This document shows positions 17,654 through 25,429 of a stretch of 64,000 bases of DNA, piece by piece; the first letter of the stretch is position 1, and each line of letters starts with the position of its first letter. A program made the translations under genes and the position numbers. Location: positions 1,674,001-1,738,000 of the forward strand of contig NZ_AP026671.1 of the NCBI RefSeq assembly GCF_027946175.1, given 5' to 3'. The notes beneath the pieces are model-generated. The model searched no databases. It saw only the letters and a list, made by a program, of their open reading frames with translations, and had not been told where the DNA came from. The stretch comes from Nitratiruptor tergarcus DSM 16512. Its GTDB lineage: Bacteria > Campylobacterota > Campylobacteria > Campylobacterales > Nitratiruptoraceae.

Positions 17654-18445
17654 ATGGATAAAAACAGAAGGGCTTTTCTCGTATCGATGGCACAAAATGT
17701 TGCCATTGCTGCGACAGGTGGATTTTTGTGGGCTGCCTATGTGGATGAAGTAAAGGCAAACCCACTCATTTTGCGTCCACCTGGAGCAAGAAAAGAGGAT
17801 GAGTTTATTAGTCTTTGTATCAAGTGTGGGCTGTGTGTAGAAGCTTGCCCCTATGATACATTGATGCTGGCAAAACCAGGAGATAATAAGCCTCTTGGAA
17901 CGCCATATTTTATACCGAGGGATATCCCATGCTATATGTGTGATGATATCCCTTGTGTGCCTCCCTGTCCTACTGGTGCTCTTGATATTGAGAGTGTCAG
18001 TGAGGTAAAAAATGGGCAGAGGGTCTTTGACATCACAAAGATGGATATGGGTGTAGCGATAGTGGATATGAAAAGCTGTATCGCATACTGGGGTATCCAG
18101 TGCGATGCATGCTACCGGGCGTGTCCACTCCTGGATCGTGCAATCTATATGGAGTATCGCAAGAATGAGCGCACAGGGAAGCATGCAAAGCTTTTGCCTG
18201 TAGTAGATCCTGATCACTGTACAGGATGTGGGCTTTGCGAGCATGCCTGTGTGACAGAAAAAGCAGCAATCAGAGTACTGCCAAGAGAGGTGGCGTTGGG
18301 AAAAGTTGGAAGCCACTATGTCAAAGGATGGCAAAAGAGTGATGAAGCGCGTCTCAAAGGAAGTAAAGGAATCCAAACTACGATTACGCCAAAAAGTAAA
18401 AAGAGTGCTGTAGATACACTCAATGAAGGGATAGATTTTGAGTAA
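17654..18445 (+). CDS. napG: Ferredoxin-type protein NapG
   Basis: A 263-residue exported iron-sulfur protein with an RR-containing Tat-like signal (RRAFLVSMAQN) and four cysteine groups for [4Fe-4S] clusters: CIKCGLCVEACP, CYMCDDIPCVPPCP, CDACYRACP and CTGCGLCEHAC. With NapH it forms the quinol dehydrogenase that feeds NapAB. It overlaps napH by 8 bp. Confidence 0.95.
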   Translation: MDKNRRAFLVSMAQNVAIAATGGFLWAAYVDEVKANPLILRPPGARKEDEFISLCIKCGLCVEACPYDTLMLAKPGDNKPLGTPYFIPRDIPCYMCDDIPCVPPCPTGALDIESVSEVKNGQRVFDITKMDMGVAIVDMKSCIAYWGIQCDACYRACPLLDRAIYMEYRKNERTGKHAKLLPVVDPDHCTGCGLCEHACVTEKAAIRVLPREVALGKVGSHYVKGWQKSDEARLKGSKGIQTTITPKSKKSAVDTLNEGIDFE

Positions 18446-19268
18446 ATTATGGAAAAAATATCGCTTCCTTATTTTGAGACGCTTCACACAGATTGCTATC
18501 CTTGCTCTCTATATAGGTGCAAATCTATGGGGATGGAAAATTTTGCAAGGGAATCTTAGCTCGTCTAAGCTTTTTGATGTAGTTCCTCTTGCAGATCCTT
18601 ATGCGGTACTCCAGATTTTTGCTACGGGAAGCCTTGTAGCTGCTGATGCACTCATTGGTGCAATTATTATCACGCTTTTTTATGCGACGGTTGGGGGAAG
18701 AGCATTTTGTAGCTACGTCTGTCCAGTCAATATGGTAACAGATTTGGCAAATTTCCTCAGACGCAAATGGAATTTGGATAAATTTGAGAAAAAATGGTGG
18801 GCAAGTAGGAATATTCGCTATTGGGTGATAGGAATAAGCTTTATCCTCTCGTTTGTGCTTGGTACAGCAGCTTTTGAGTTAGTAAGCCCTGTTTCTATGA
18901 CACATCGTGGCTTGATATTTGGTATGGGGTTTGGTTGGGCTGCGATTGTGACAATATTTTTGTTTGATCTGTTCATTCTCAAAAATGGATGGTGTGGGCA
19001 TATCTGTCCATTAGGGGGCTTTTACTCACTCATTGGTCGATTTAGCCTCTTTCGTGTGCGTCATAATCAGCCAAACTGTACACTCTGTATGAAGTGTAAA
19101 GAGGTGTGTCCTGAAAAAGAGGTGCTCTATATGATAGGCAAAAAAAGTCAGATCGTAGATATGGGCGAATGTACACTCTGTGGCAGATGTGTAGAAGTAT
19201 GTGATGATGACGCACTCGGGTTTAGTATACGTAATTTTGTAAAAAAAGGAGATCAAGATGAAACTTAA
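18438..19268 (+). CDS. napH: Quinol dehydrogenase membrane protein NapH
   Basis: A 276-residue protein with four membrane helices and the CxxxCP pairs of the family (CSYVCPVNM, CGHICPLGG). Two C-terminal ferredoxin motifs (CTLCMKCKEVCP, CTLCGRCVEVC) follow. It oxidises menaquinol together with NapG. It starts with TTGAGTAAATTATGG context; the ATG-type start coordinate chosen overlaps napG by 8 bp and could shift by a few codons. Confidence 0.93.
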   Translation: MSKLWKKYRFLILRRFTQIAILALYIGANLWGWKILQGNLSSSKLFDVVPLADPYAVLQIFATGSLVAADALIGAIIITLFYATVGGRAFCSYVCPVNMVTDLANFLRRKWNLDKFEKKWWASRNIRYWVIGISFILSFVLGTAAFELVSPVSMTHRGLIFGMGFGWAAIVTIFLFDLFILKNGWCGHICPLGGFYSLIGRFSLFRVRHNQPNCTLCMKCKEVCPEKEVLYMIGKKSQIVDMGECTLCGRCVEVCDDDALGFSIRNFVKKGDQDET

Positions 19269-19848
19269 AAAATTCTTGGGAGTTTCTGCAGTGCTTGCAA
19301 TGCTCTTTGCAGCAGGGTGCGGTGCAGCAACTGCACAAAAAACTAAAGTTGTAAGTGAAGATCAGCTCAGCTATCAAAGTAAAGGAACTCCACCAAAAGT
19401 AGAATATTCTAATGCAGCTCCTGGGACTGCAAAAAAATTTGCTAGAAGTTATGAGAATGCTCCACCTATGATTCCTCATAGTGTAGATGGGCTTTTACCT
19501 ATTACTATAAAAAACAATGCGTGCCTTGGATGTCATATGCCTAGTGTTGCAAAAAGTATGGGGGCAACGCCAATACCACCTACACACTTTAAAGACTTTT
19601 TCTTTGCAACGAAGAAAAAGCTTATCAAACAAAAACTTTATGAAGATAAGCAAGCGTATGAGAAGAGACTTGCCCTTATGGCAAAAAAAGAGGATATAGC
19701 ACCACAACGATATAATTGTAGTCAGTGCCATGCACCACAGGCAAATGCGAAACCGCTTGTTGCAAATACATTCAAGCCAGATTTTCGCGATCCTAATGCG
19801 AAGCACAGCTCGAAGCTTTACAAAAACTTGATGGAGGGTGTGAAATAG
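19258..19848 (+). CDS. napB: Periplasmic nitrate reductase diheme cytochrome NapB
   Basis: A 196-residue exported cytochrome with two heme sites, CLGCHM near residue 85 and CSQCHA near residue 156. The heme-flanking PHSVDGLLPITIKNNACLG region is typical. The signal peptide ends FAAGCG, which is close to a lipobox, so membrane anchoring as a lipoprotein is possible. It transfers electrons to NapA. Good GGAG Shine-Dalgarno inside the end of napH. Confidence 0.93.
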   Translation: MKLKKFLGVSAVLAMLFAAGCGAATAQKTKVVSEDQLSYQSKGTPPKVEYSNAAPGTAKKFARSYENAPPMIPHSVDGLLPITIKNNACLGCHMPSVAKSMGATPIPPTHFKDFFFATKKKLIKQKLYEDKQAYEKRLALMAKKEDIAPQRYNCSQCHAPQANAKPLVANTFKPDFRDPNAKHSSKLYKNLMEGVK

Positions 19849-20324
19849 TGAAAAGACGTGAGTTTTTCACTTCACTTCTCAAACCTGTAAAACAAAGAAA
19901 AGAGGAACAACCTCCTCTTTTCCCTCCCTATTTTAATGATATTAAAGATTTTGAAAAATGTAGAGAGTGTGAAAGTAAAGCATGCGTAGCAGCGTGTGAA
20001 GAGCAGATCATTGTTATTGTTGATGCAAAACCCTCTTTAGATTTTTCAAAATCTGGCTGCACCTTTTGTGATGCATGTGCAATTGCTTGTGAAGATGGTG
20101 TTCTTACTGTAGAGAATAAGCAGACTTTGCCAAAATTAATGATTGATATGTTAGGATGTCTTGCATGGCAAAAGACAATATGCAATATGTGCAAGGATGT
20201 CTGTTTAGAAAATGCGATAGAATTTAGTGGGCTTTTTAATCCACAAATAAATGATAGATGTACTGGATGTGGGTTTTGCGTGGGAGTTTGCCCTACGCAA
20301 GCAATAAAGGGGGGAGAAGGGTGA
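19848..20324 (+). CDS. napF: Ferredoxin-type maturation protein NapF
   Basis: A 158-residue cytoplasmic protein starting with GTG; it has four Cys groups, including CRECESKACVAAC, CTFCDACAIAC, CNMCKDVC and CTGCGFCVGVCP. NapF interacts with NapA before export and supports cofactor maturation. One base overlaps napB and 4 bases overlap napL, so the operon is tightly coupled. Confidence 0.9.
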   Translation: MKRREFFTSLLKPVKQRKEEQPPLFPPYFNDIKDFEKCRECESKACVAACEEQIIVIVDAKPSLDFSKSGCTFCDACAIACEDGVLTVENKQTLPKLMIDMLGCLAWQKTICNMCKDVCLENAIEFSGLFNPQINDRCTGCGFCVGVCPTQAIKGGEG

Positions 20325-21274
20325 AAAAAATAGCATTGTTTATCTATTTAATATCCTATGTTTTTGCAGCTACTGCTATAGAGCCTGTAAAAAGAGCAAA
20401 AGTTGATGCTGCAATTCTTGATATGGCTATTGCCAATGGTAAAATATATTTAGCTACAGATGCAAGTGAAGTTGTTATTGCAGATACAAATCTCACTATT
20501 TTAGATCGCATTAAAGTGCGTAAAATCAAGGATTTTATGGGCACGCTTAACAATGCAGATATCTATAGTGTTGATGTATTAGACGAAAAGGTGCTCTATT
20601 TAGCGCAAGCAGAGGGTGGATATGCAGAGCTTTTTGTTTATGAAAACGGAAAGAGTGTAAAAGTACTTGATAAATCTTTGATGCTCTATGCAAAGGCAGC
20701 AAAGTTTGTAGATAGCAAAAGAGCAATTATTGCCCTCATGAGTGATGAGGTTCTTCTTTATGATATAGCGAGCAGAAAGATTCTCAAACGTGTAAAGGCA
20801 GGGGAGTATTTTTACTCTTGTATGGCTATAGAGAAGGGAAGAAAATATGTAGCCATAGGAGATGAGGGTGGAGAGGTAATCGTTGTTGACACACAGACAC
20901 TGCAGCGAGTAAAACTTTTTAAAGATGTGAATAAAGATAAGATTCTCTCTATTTATATAAATGGGAATCTCATTGCTGCCGGAAGTAGAGCCGATAAGAC
21001 ACTAGCACTCTACTCATTAGATGGAAGTAGACCAAAAGTCTATAAAAATCCGGATTTTTTTATCTATGTAGTAGGACTAAGTCCAAATAATCATTATGTT
21101 GTCTTTGGTGATAATGAGAAGTATATTCTTAAAGTTGCTGATACAAATAGTTTAGATATTCGCTATAAACTTATAGGACATAAGAACCTTGTTAATGTTG
21201 TAAGGTTTTTAGATGCAAATAGTTTGCTTACAGGAAGTGAAACCGGAGAACTTATTAAATGGAGGTTAAAATGA
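20321..21274 (+). CDS. napL: NapL, periplasmic beta-propeller protein of the nap operon
   Basis: A 317-residue protein with a signal peptide (IALFIYLISYVFAAT) and repeated WD40-like blades (for example LVNVVRFLDANSLLTGSETG at the end). The GTG at 20321 overlaps the napF stop codon and is preceded by GGGGGGAGAAG, so it is preferred to an upstream in-frame start. NapL is specific to epsilon-type nap operons; its role in NapA activity is indirect and not resolved. Confidence 0.87.
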   Translation: MKKIALFIYLISYVFAATAIEPVKRAKVDAAILDMAIANGKIYLATDASEVVIADTNLTILDRIKVRKIKDFMGTLNNADIYSVDVLDEKVLYLAQAEGGYAELFVYENGKSVKVLDKSLMLYAKAAKFVDSKRAIIALMSDEVLLYDIASRKILKRVKAGEYFYSCMAIEKGRKYVAIGDEGGEVIVVDTQTLQRVKLFKDVNKDKILSIYINGNLIAAGSRADKTLALYSLDGSRPKVYKNPDFFIYVVGLSPNNHYVVFGDNEKYILKVADTNSLDIRYKLIGHKNLVNVVRFLDANSLLTGSETGELIKWRLK

Positions 21275-21618
21275 CACTCAGTAGTTGTGTGATACGTTGC
21301 AATCCGCGTGATTTAGAAGATGTAAAAAAAAGAGTTGAAGAGGCAAATGTATGTGATATCCATATTGTAGATGAGAGTGGATATATTGTTGTTACAATTG
21401 AGGGTGAAAATACTGCCCAAGAGATTGATAAACTCAAAACATTGCAGTTTTTAGATGGTGTGCTCTCAGCTGATCTTATTTATTCATATAGTGAAGAAGA
21501 GTTGGAGGCTTTGCGTGAAGATCTTGAGGTGCAAGAGCCAGTCCCTGAAATTTTAGAAAAAGATGTACCTGCAGAGCAGATTGTGTATCACGGTGATTTG
21601 AAAAAGAAATATATTTAG
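21271..21618 (+). CDS. napD: NapD chaperone with extended C-terminus
   Basis: A 115-residue protein; residues 1-75 have the ferredoxin-fold pattern of NapD (LSSCVIRCNPRDLEDVKKRV, then VVTIEG). NapD binds the Tat signal of NapA. The tail after residue 75 is acidic (about 40 residues) and longer than in E. coli NapD. The ATG at 21271, with GGAGG six bases before it, is preferred to the ATG at 21259. It overlaps the napL stop (ATGA). Confidence 0.85.
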   Translation: MTLSSCVIRCNPRDLEDVKKRVEEANVCDIHIVDESGYIVVTIEGENTAQEIDKLKTLQFLDGVLSADLIYSYSEEELEALREDLEVQEPVPEILEKDVPAEQIVYHGDLKKKYI

Positions 21619-21626
21619 GAAAAAAG

Positions 21627-22163
21627 ATGGATACTCGTTGGGATATGTTTATAGAAACAGAAGTACCACAAGATGAGCTTATCATCTCGCGCACCGATCT
21701 CAAAGGTATTATTACGTACGCCAATGAGACTTTTGCGCGCATTAGCGGATATAGACCAGAGGAGTTAATTGGAAAACCTCATAATATTTTAAGACACCCC
21801 GATATGCCAAAATCTGTCTTTAAAGATCTATGGGAGACAATCAAAGCAGAGAAAATTTGGAAAGGCTATGTGAAGAATCTTCGCAAAGACAGGGGCTATT
21901 ATTGGGTATATGCCGAAATTAGCGGAGTTTATAAAGATGGAAAGCTTGTCGAGTATAAATCGATGCGCAGTTGGATACCTAAAGATAAAAGAATCGAAAT
22001 GCAAAATCTCTATGACAAAATGCGTCTAGAAGAGGGGATTAATATTCGAGCAGTGAGCTATTTAGATGGTAAAACGTACCAAAATCTTCTTGATAAGAGT
22101 CAAAAGGCAGGAGTAACGCCAGAAAAACTTATCGCTAATTTAATCAATGAAGTAGAAAATTGA
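21627..22163 (+). CDS. Aer/CetB-like PAS domain sensor
   Basis: A 178-residue protein that is essentially one PAS domain (GIITYANETFARISGYRPEEL, then NILRHPDMP and GYYWVYAEISG) with a short helical tail. The RHPDMP signature is that of Aer/CetB-type flavin-binding PAS domains. It has no kinase, HAMP or methyl-accepting part, so it needs a partner such as a CetA-like receptor. It sits 8 bp after napD and so is likely co-transcribed with nitrate reductase. Its stop codon lies inside the Fnr box of the porin gene. Confidence 0.8.
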   Translation: MDTRWDMFIETEVPQDELIISRTDLKGIITYANETFARISGYRPEELIGKPHNILRHPDMPKSVFKDLWETIKAEKIWKGYVKNLRKDRGYYWVYAEISGVYKDGKLVEYKSMRSWIPKDKRIEMQNLYDKMRLEEGINIRAVSYLDGKTYQNLLDKSQKAGVTPEKLIANLINEVEN

Positions 22164-22173
22164 TTTAAATCAA
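22160..22173 (+). promoter_or_regulatory. Fnr-type box of the porin gene, perfect palindrome
   Basis: TTGATTTAAATCAA overlaps the stop codon of the PAS gene. TATGAT at 22197-22202 begins 30.5 bp from the centre, one base longer than at the best sites. Confidence 0.7.
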
Positions 22174-22269
22174 GGAAATAGAAATTAAGTTTTTTATATG
22201 ATGTTAATAACATTTAGTTAACGAGATGTAATGGAACAATGTTAATTTAACCAATTCAAAGGAGTAAGA

Positions 22270-23526
22270 ATGAGAAAAATTCATTTAAGTCTAGTATCAG
22301 CAGTGGTACTTGCTGGAGCAATTACAAGTGGAGCAAGTGCAGGAGTATTGGAAGATATTATTTCCAATCCGAAAGTAAGCCTGGAAATTCGTCCACGCTT
22401 TGAATATGTAGATCAAGATGGAGTTAGTGATGAAGCAAATGCGGTAACTGTACGAACGGCACTTGGACTTAATACTGCACTCTTTGGTGTAGAGGGACTT
22501 GGTGCACAATTGCAGGTTATGAATGTTACTGCATTAAATGATGATTATGCGCCTGAAAATGATTCAGGACATTATCCAGTAGTAGCAGATCCTGAGCAAA
22601 CAAGAGTAACACAGGCGAATGTAAGCTATGCTGCAAATGGATTTGTAGGTATTGTTGGTAGAAAAATGGTCGTACTCGATAATGCTAGATTTATCGGTAA
22701 TGTTGGTTGGAGACAGATGCCACAAACTTATGATTTGGCAGCTGTAATCTATAATGGAGTAGAAAATCTTAGCCTTTTAGGTGCTTATGTATGGAATGTA
22801 AATAGAATTTTTAATGCTGATGGAAATGGTCCAAAGAAAAAACACCTCTCAACTGGTTCAGTGTTGTTGCATGCAAGCTATAAAGTCTCACCAGCACTAA
22901 ATATAACAGCTTATGATTATATGATAGAAAACCTTATGGATCACATTGGTCTAAGACTTACTGGAAAATTTGATCTCAATGATGTAAAACTTAGCTATGT
23001 AGCTGAATATGCATTGCAAGATGATCCAAGTTTGGATGACAGTGATGATCCTCTCTACTCTCCAAACAGAGAGCAAGACACTGAGTACTATAACCTTGCT
23101 TTGAATGCAAAATATAATGCTTTTGTAGCGGGAATAGGTTTTGAGCATTTAGGAGATAAAGGTTCAGGTGATATGGCGTTTACTACTCCTCTTGCAACAC
23201 TCCATGCAATGAACGGTTGGGCTGATGTATTTCTCGGAACTCCTGCTGAAGGTCTTGAAGATTTGAGTGTGAAACTCGGTTACAATTTTGGAGAGTATGG
23301 AAATATTGTGGCTATTTATCATAGCTTCTCATCAGATACTAACAATGCAGCAGGAGATGATGATCTCGGAGATGAACTCGATATTGCATACAAATATAAA
23401 ATCGATAAAAATCTTGGATTGTTACTCAAGTATGCAGATTACAATGCGGGTGATGCCTCTTTTGGTAAAAAAGATGTAACTAAATATTGGGTACAACTCG
23501 ACTATAAATTTAGCGCAGAGCTTTAA
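22270..23526 (+). CDS. Outer-membrane porin (OprD / campylobacter MOMP type)
   Basis: A 418-residue outer-membrane protein with a signal peptide (LVSAVVLAGAITSGASAG), alternating beta-strand character throughout and an aromatic-rich C-terminal strand (YWVQLDYKFSAEL). The opening LEIRPRFEYVDQDG is typical of the family. Its placement between nap and nor genes and its Fnr-type box suggest it lets nitrate or nitrite through the outer membrane under denitrifying conditions; this is inference. AAAGGAG precedes the ATG. Confidence 0.85.
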   Translation: MRKIHLSLVSAVVLAGAITSGASAGVLEDIISNPKVSLEIRPRFEYVDQDGVSDEANAVTVRTALGLNTALFGVEGLGAQLQVMNVTALNDDYAPENDSGHYPVVADPEQTRVTQANVSYAANGFVGIVGRKMVVLDNARFIGNVGWRQMPQTYDLAAVIYNGVENLSLLGAYVWNVNRIFNADGNGPKKKHLSTGSVLLHASYKVSPALNITAYDYMIENLMDHIGLRLTGKFDLNDVKLSYVAEYALQDDPSLDDSDDPLYSPNREQDTEYYNLALNAKYNAFVAGIGFEHLGDKGSGDMAFTTPLATLHAMNGWADVFLGTPAEGLEDLSVKLGYNFGEYGNIVAIYHSFSSDTNNAAGDDDLGDELDIAYKYKIDKNLGLLLKYADYNAGDASFGKKDVTKYWVQLDYKFSAEL

Positions 23527-23530
23527 TATC

Positions 23531-23603
23531 TTCTCCCTTCGGGGAGAATAGAGAGCAGCACATTTTGCCAGTTTCATCCCCTCCCTTGTGCTGCTCTCTA
23601 TTC
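23531..23603. terminator. Two nested hairpins between porin and Crp/Fnr genes
   Basis: First, TTCTCCC-TTCG-GGGAGAA (23531-23547), a very stable UUCG-type hairpin directly after the porin stop. Second, a 17-bp perfect inverted repeat, GAATAGAGAGCAGCACA at 23546-23562 and its complement at 23587-23603, which includes the last codons of the convergent regulator gene. No long T run follows on either strand, so this may also act as an mRNA 3' stabiliser. Confidence 0.6.
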
Positions 23604-24236
23604 AAAAAAAGAACGAAGTCCCTCTTTGTTTGCTACTATGTATTGATTCCTCTCTTTTTGTAAAATCTTTGCTTTTTTAAATTTTGAGATGATACGTGAA
23701 AGAGTTTCAGGCGTGATATTAAGTAGTGTTGCTATTTCATTTTTCTTTAAGTTCATGAACTCATATTCATGCTCATAGATAAATTTTGCTACTCTCGCAG
23801 TAGAACTGAGTACTAAATCGTTAGTAATAACATGCTCCAAATAGCGGATTTTATTTGTGAGTGATTTGATAATAGTAAAAGCTACTTCGGGATCTTTTAA
23901 AAATTCATTTTCAAAAATATTGTAATCAATGAGAATAACTTTCCCATCTGTGAGAAATTCACCAGTTGCAGGATAGGGCATTTTTTCGAAATTGACCACT
24001 TCGGCTATAAGATTTGGAGGGTAAAAGACATGCAAAACAATCTTATTTCCTTTATGATCTGTTTTGTAAATTTGCAATATACCTTTTGTTAGTATCATTA
24101 AATGATTAGTAATCTCTCCCTCATAAAAAGCAATAGAGCCTTTTTTGAACTCTTTTGTCTTAGAAATCTCTTGAAGCCTCTGGAGCTGCTTCGGTGGTAA
24201 GTTATCGAAGAGGTAAAAGTTTTTAATTGTTTCCAT
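23598..24236 (-). CDS. Crp/Fnr-family regulator, DNR/NNR-like, probable master of the denitrification genes
   Basis: A 212-residue regulator with a cyclic-nucleotide-binding-like sensory fold (residues about 8-120), a dimerisation helix and a winged helix-turn-helix. The recognition helix TPETLSRIISKF has E-x-x-S-R, the residues by which Fnr reads TTGAT half sites. There is no cysteine anywhere, so it cannot hold the Fnr [4Fe-4S] cluster. Known cysteine-poor relatives (DNR, NNR) respond to NO, in DNR through heme. It is divergent from the nor operon and lies among nine matching boxes. The Shine-Dalgarno is weak, and a TATAAT on the minus strand (24276-24271) could be its own constitutive -10. 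Confidence 0.85.
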   Translation of the reverse strand: METIKNFYLFDNLPPKQLQRLQEISKTKEFKKGSIAFYEGEITNHLMILTKGILQIYKTDHKGNKIVLHVFYPPNLIAEVVNFEKMPYPATGEFLTDGKVILIDYNIFENEFLKDPEVAFTIIKSLTNKIRYLEHVITNDLVLSSTARVAKFIYEHEYEFMNLKKNEIATLLNITPETLSRIISKFKKAKILQKERNQYIVANKEGLRSFFE

Positions 24237-24326
24237 GTGCCTATCTTACTACTAATTTATATGGAAAAAAATTATAGTTGTAAACTAATTAAAGAGAGAT
24301 TAAACAGTGTGTCAAAATTGTGACAT

Positions 24327-24340
24327 TTGACTAACATCAA
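24327..24340 (+). promoter_or_regulatory. Fnr-type box of the nor operon
   Basis: TTGACTAACATCAA; TAAAAT at 24363-24368 begins 29.5 bp from the centre. The site is also 91 bp from the divergent regulator start, so feedback on the regulator is possible. A further palindromic pair, GTCAAA and TTTGAC (24311-24331), overlaps it. Confidence 0.8.
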
Positions 24341-24404
24341 ACATTTGAATTGAAAATATCTATAAAATAAATCTGTAATATGAATATTAAGAGAAGGAGA
24401 GGCA

Positions 24405-24740
24405 ATGGAATATTACATGCAAGATATTCCATATCAGGACTTTTTACCAATCTTTGTTATCTCGGCCGCTGTTATTATGTTTGGGATGATGTATGCCGGA
24501 TTTTTTACTTTGGTAAAACTTAGATTGGTAAAAAAGTTCTTTATGGTATTTGCATATCTCTCCTGGTTTGCACTGGTTGGGTGTATGTACTACCTAGGTG
24601 AACTTTTGCGTGTAGAGCCTTATACGCAAAAAGTTCTCATTGGTGCCATGGTTGGCTATCTTGTCTTTCCGCATGTTGTCTATTTTCTTTTAGAGAAGGT
24701 ACATGCGAGATTTGAGCATAATGAGGCTATCAATTCATAG
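24405..24740 (+). CDS. Small three-helix membrane protein in front of norC
   Basis: A 111-residue protein with three hydrophobic helices (about residues 13-36, 44-62 and 76-95) and charged tips. I do not recognise a domain. It is the first gene behind the Fnr-type promoter, with a GAAGGAGAGG Shine-Dalgarno, and lies 11 bp before norC. It may be an assembly or accessory subunit of the NO reductase. Confidence 0.65.
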   Translation: MEYYMQDIPYQDFLPIFVISAAVIMFGMMYAGFFTLVKLRLVKKFFMVFAYLSWFALVGCMYYLGELLRVEPYTQKVLIGAMVGYLVFPHVVYFLLEKVHARFEHNEAINS

Positions 24741-24751
24741 AAGGAGGCAGT

Positions 24752-25429
24752 ATGGAAAATAGGCCATCAGTGTGGAGCTCTAATCGCTTCTGGCGAAGGT
24801 CTGCTACATGGGTAACGGGTGTATCGGCAGTATTGCTGATATTTTTAACGATGGATTCAATGTCCCAGATGACAATGGGAACAGCCAAAGATATCCAAAA
24901 TAAAGTCACCAAGCGCATTCCATCACCGGTAGTGATCAACTATAAGATCGACTATCAGCTCAATAGAAAGCGCGGACATGAAGTGCCAATTATTGGTGGC
25001 ATGGATGCAAACGGCAATAGTAAATATGAAGAGAAAGAGAAGTTTTTTGGGAGAGACGATTACAGTGAAAAAGAAGCACAAGCTCTTATTCACAAAGGAA
25101 AACTAACAATCCAAGCGAAAAACTGTATGGATTGCCATACACTTTTAGGAAATGGTGCATACTACGCTCCAGATCTCACTAAAGCATGGCTCGATCCAAC
25201 ATGGAATACATTAGCAGCTGCATATGGAGGCAAAGAGTATGCAATAGCAAAATTTTTAGAAAATCCGCCTGCTATGGCTATGCATGAGCGCAAAATGCCA
25301 AATTTAGGTATTACACCAGAAGAAGCAAAAGCTGTGGTTGCATATCTTAAATTTATGGCGGCAATTGATACAAACGGATTTCCAAGAAACTTTGGAAAAA
25401 TAAAAGGAGCGGTAGATGCAAGGAAATAA
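24752..25429 (+). CDS. norC: Nitric oxide reductase cytochrome c subunit NorC
   Basis: A 225-residue protein with one N-terminal membrane anchor (ATWVTGVSAVLLIFLTMDSM) and a single heme site, CMDCHTLLGNGAYYAPDLT, at about residue 128, followed by a distal Met in KMPNLG. The heme neighbourhood is characteristic of NorC. At 225 residues it is longer than the usual ~150, with an insertion between anchor and heme (residues 50-115). It overlaps norB by 14 bp. Confidence 0.9.
   Translation: MENRPSVWSSNRFWRRSATWVTGVSAVLLIFLTMDSMSQMTMGTAKDIQNKVTKRIPSPVVINYKIDYQLNRKRGHEVPIIGGMDANGNSKYEEKEKFFGRDDYSEKEAQALIHKGKLTIQAKNCMDCHTLLGNGAYYAPDLTKAWLDPTWNTLAAAYGGKEYAIAKFLENPPAMAMHERKMPNLGITPEEAKAVVAYLKFMAAIDTNGFPRNFGKIKGAVDARK

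Noticed and set aside
17597-18487. A 296-residue open frame on the minus strand
   Set aside because: It is opposite napG with its clear cysteine motifs and shows the composition of a shadow frame.
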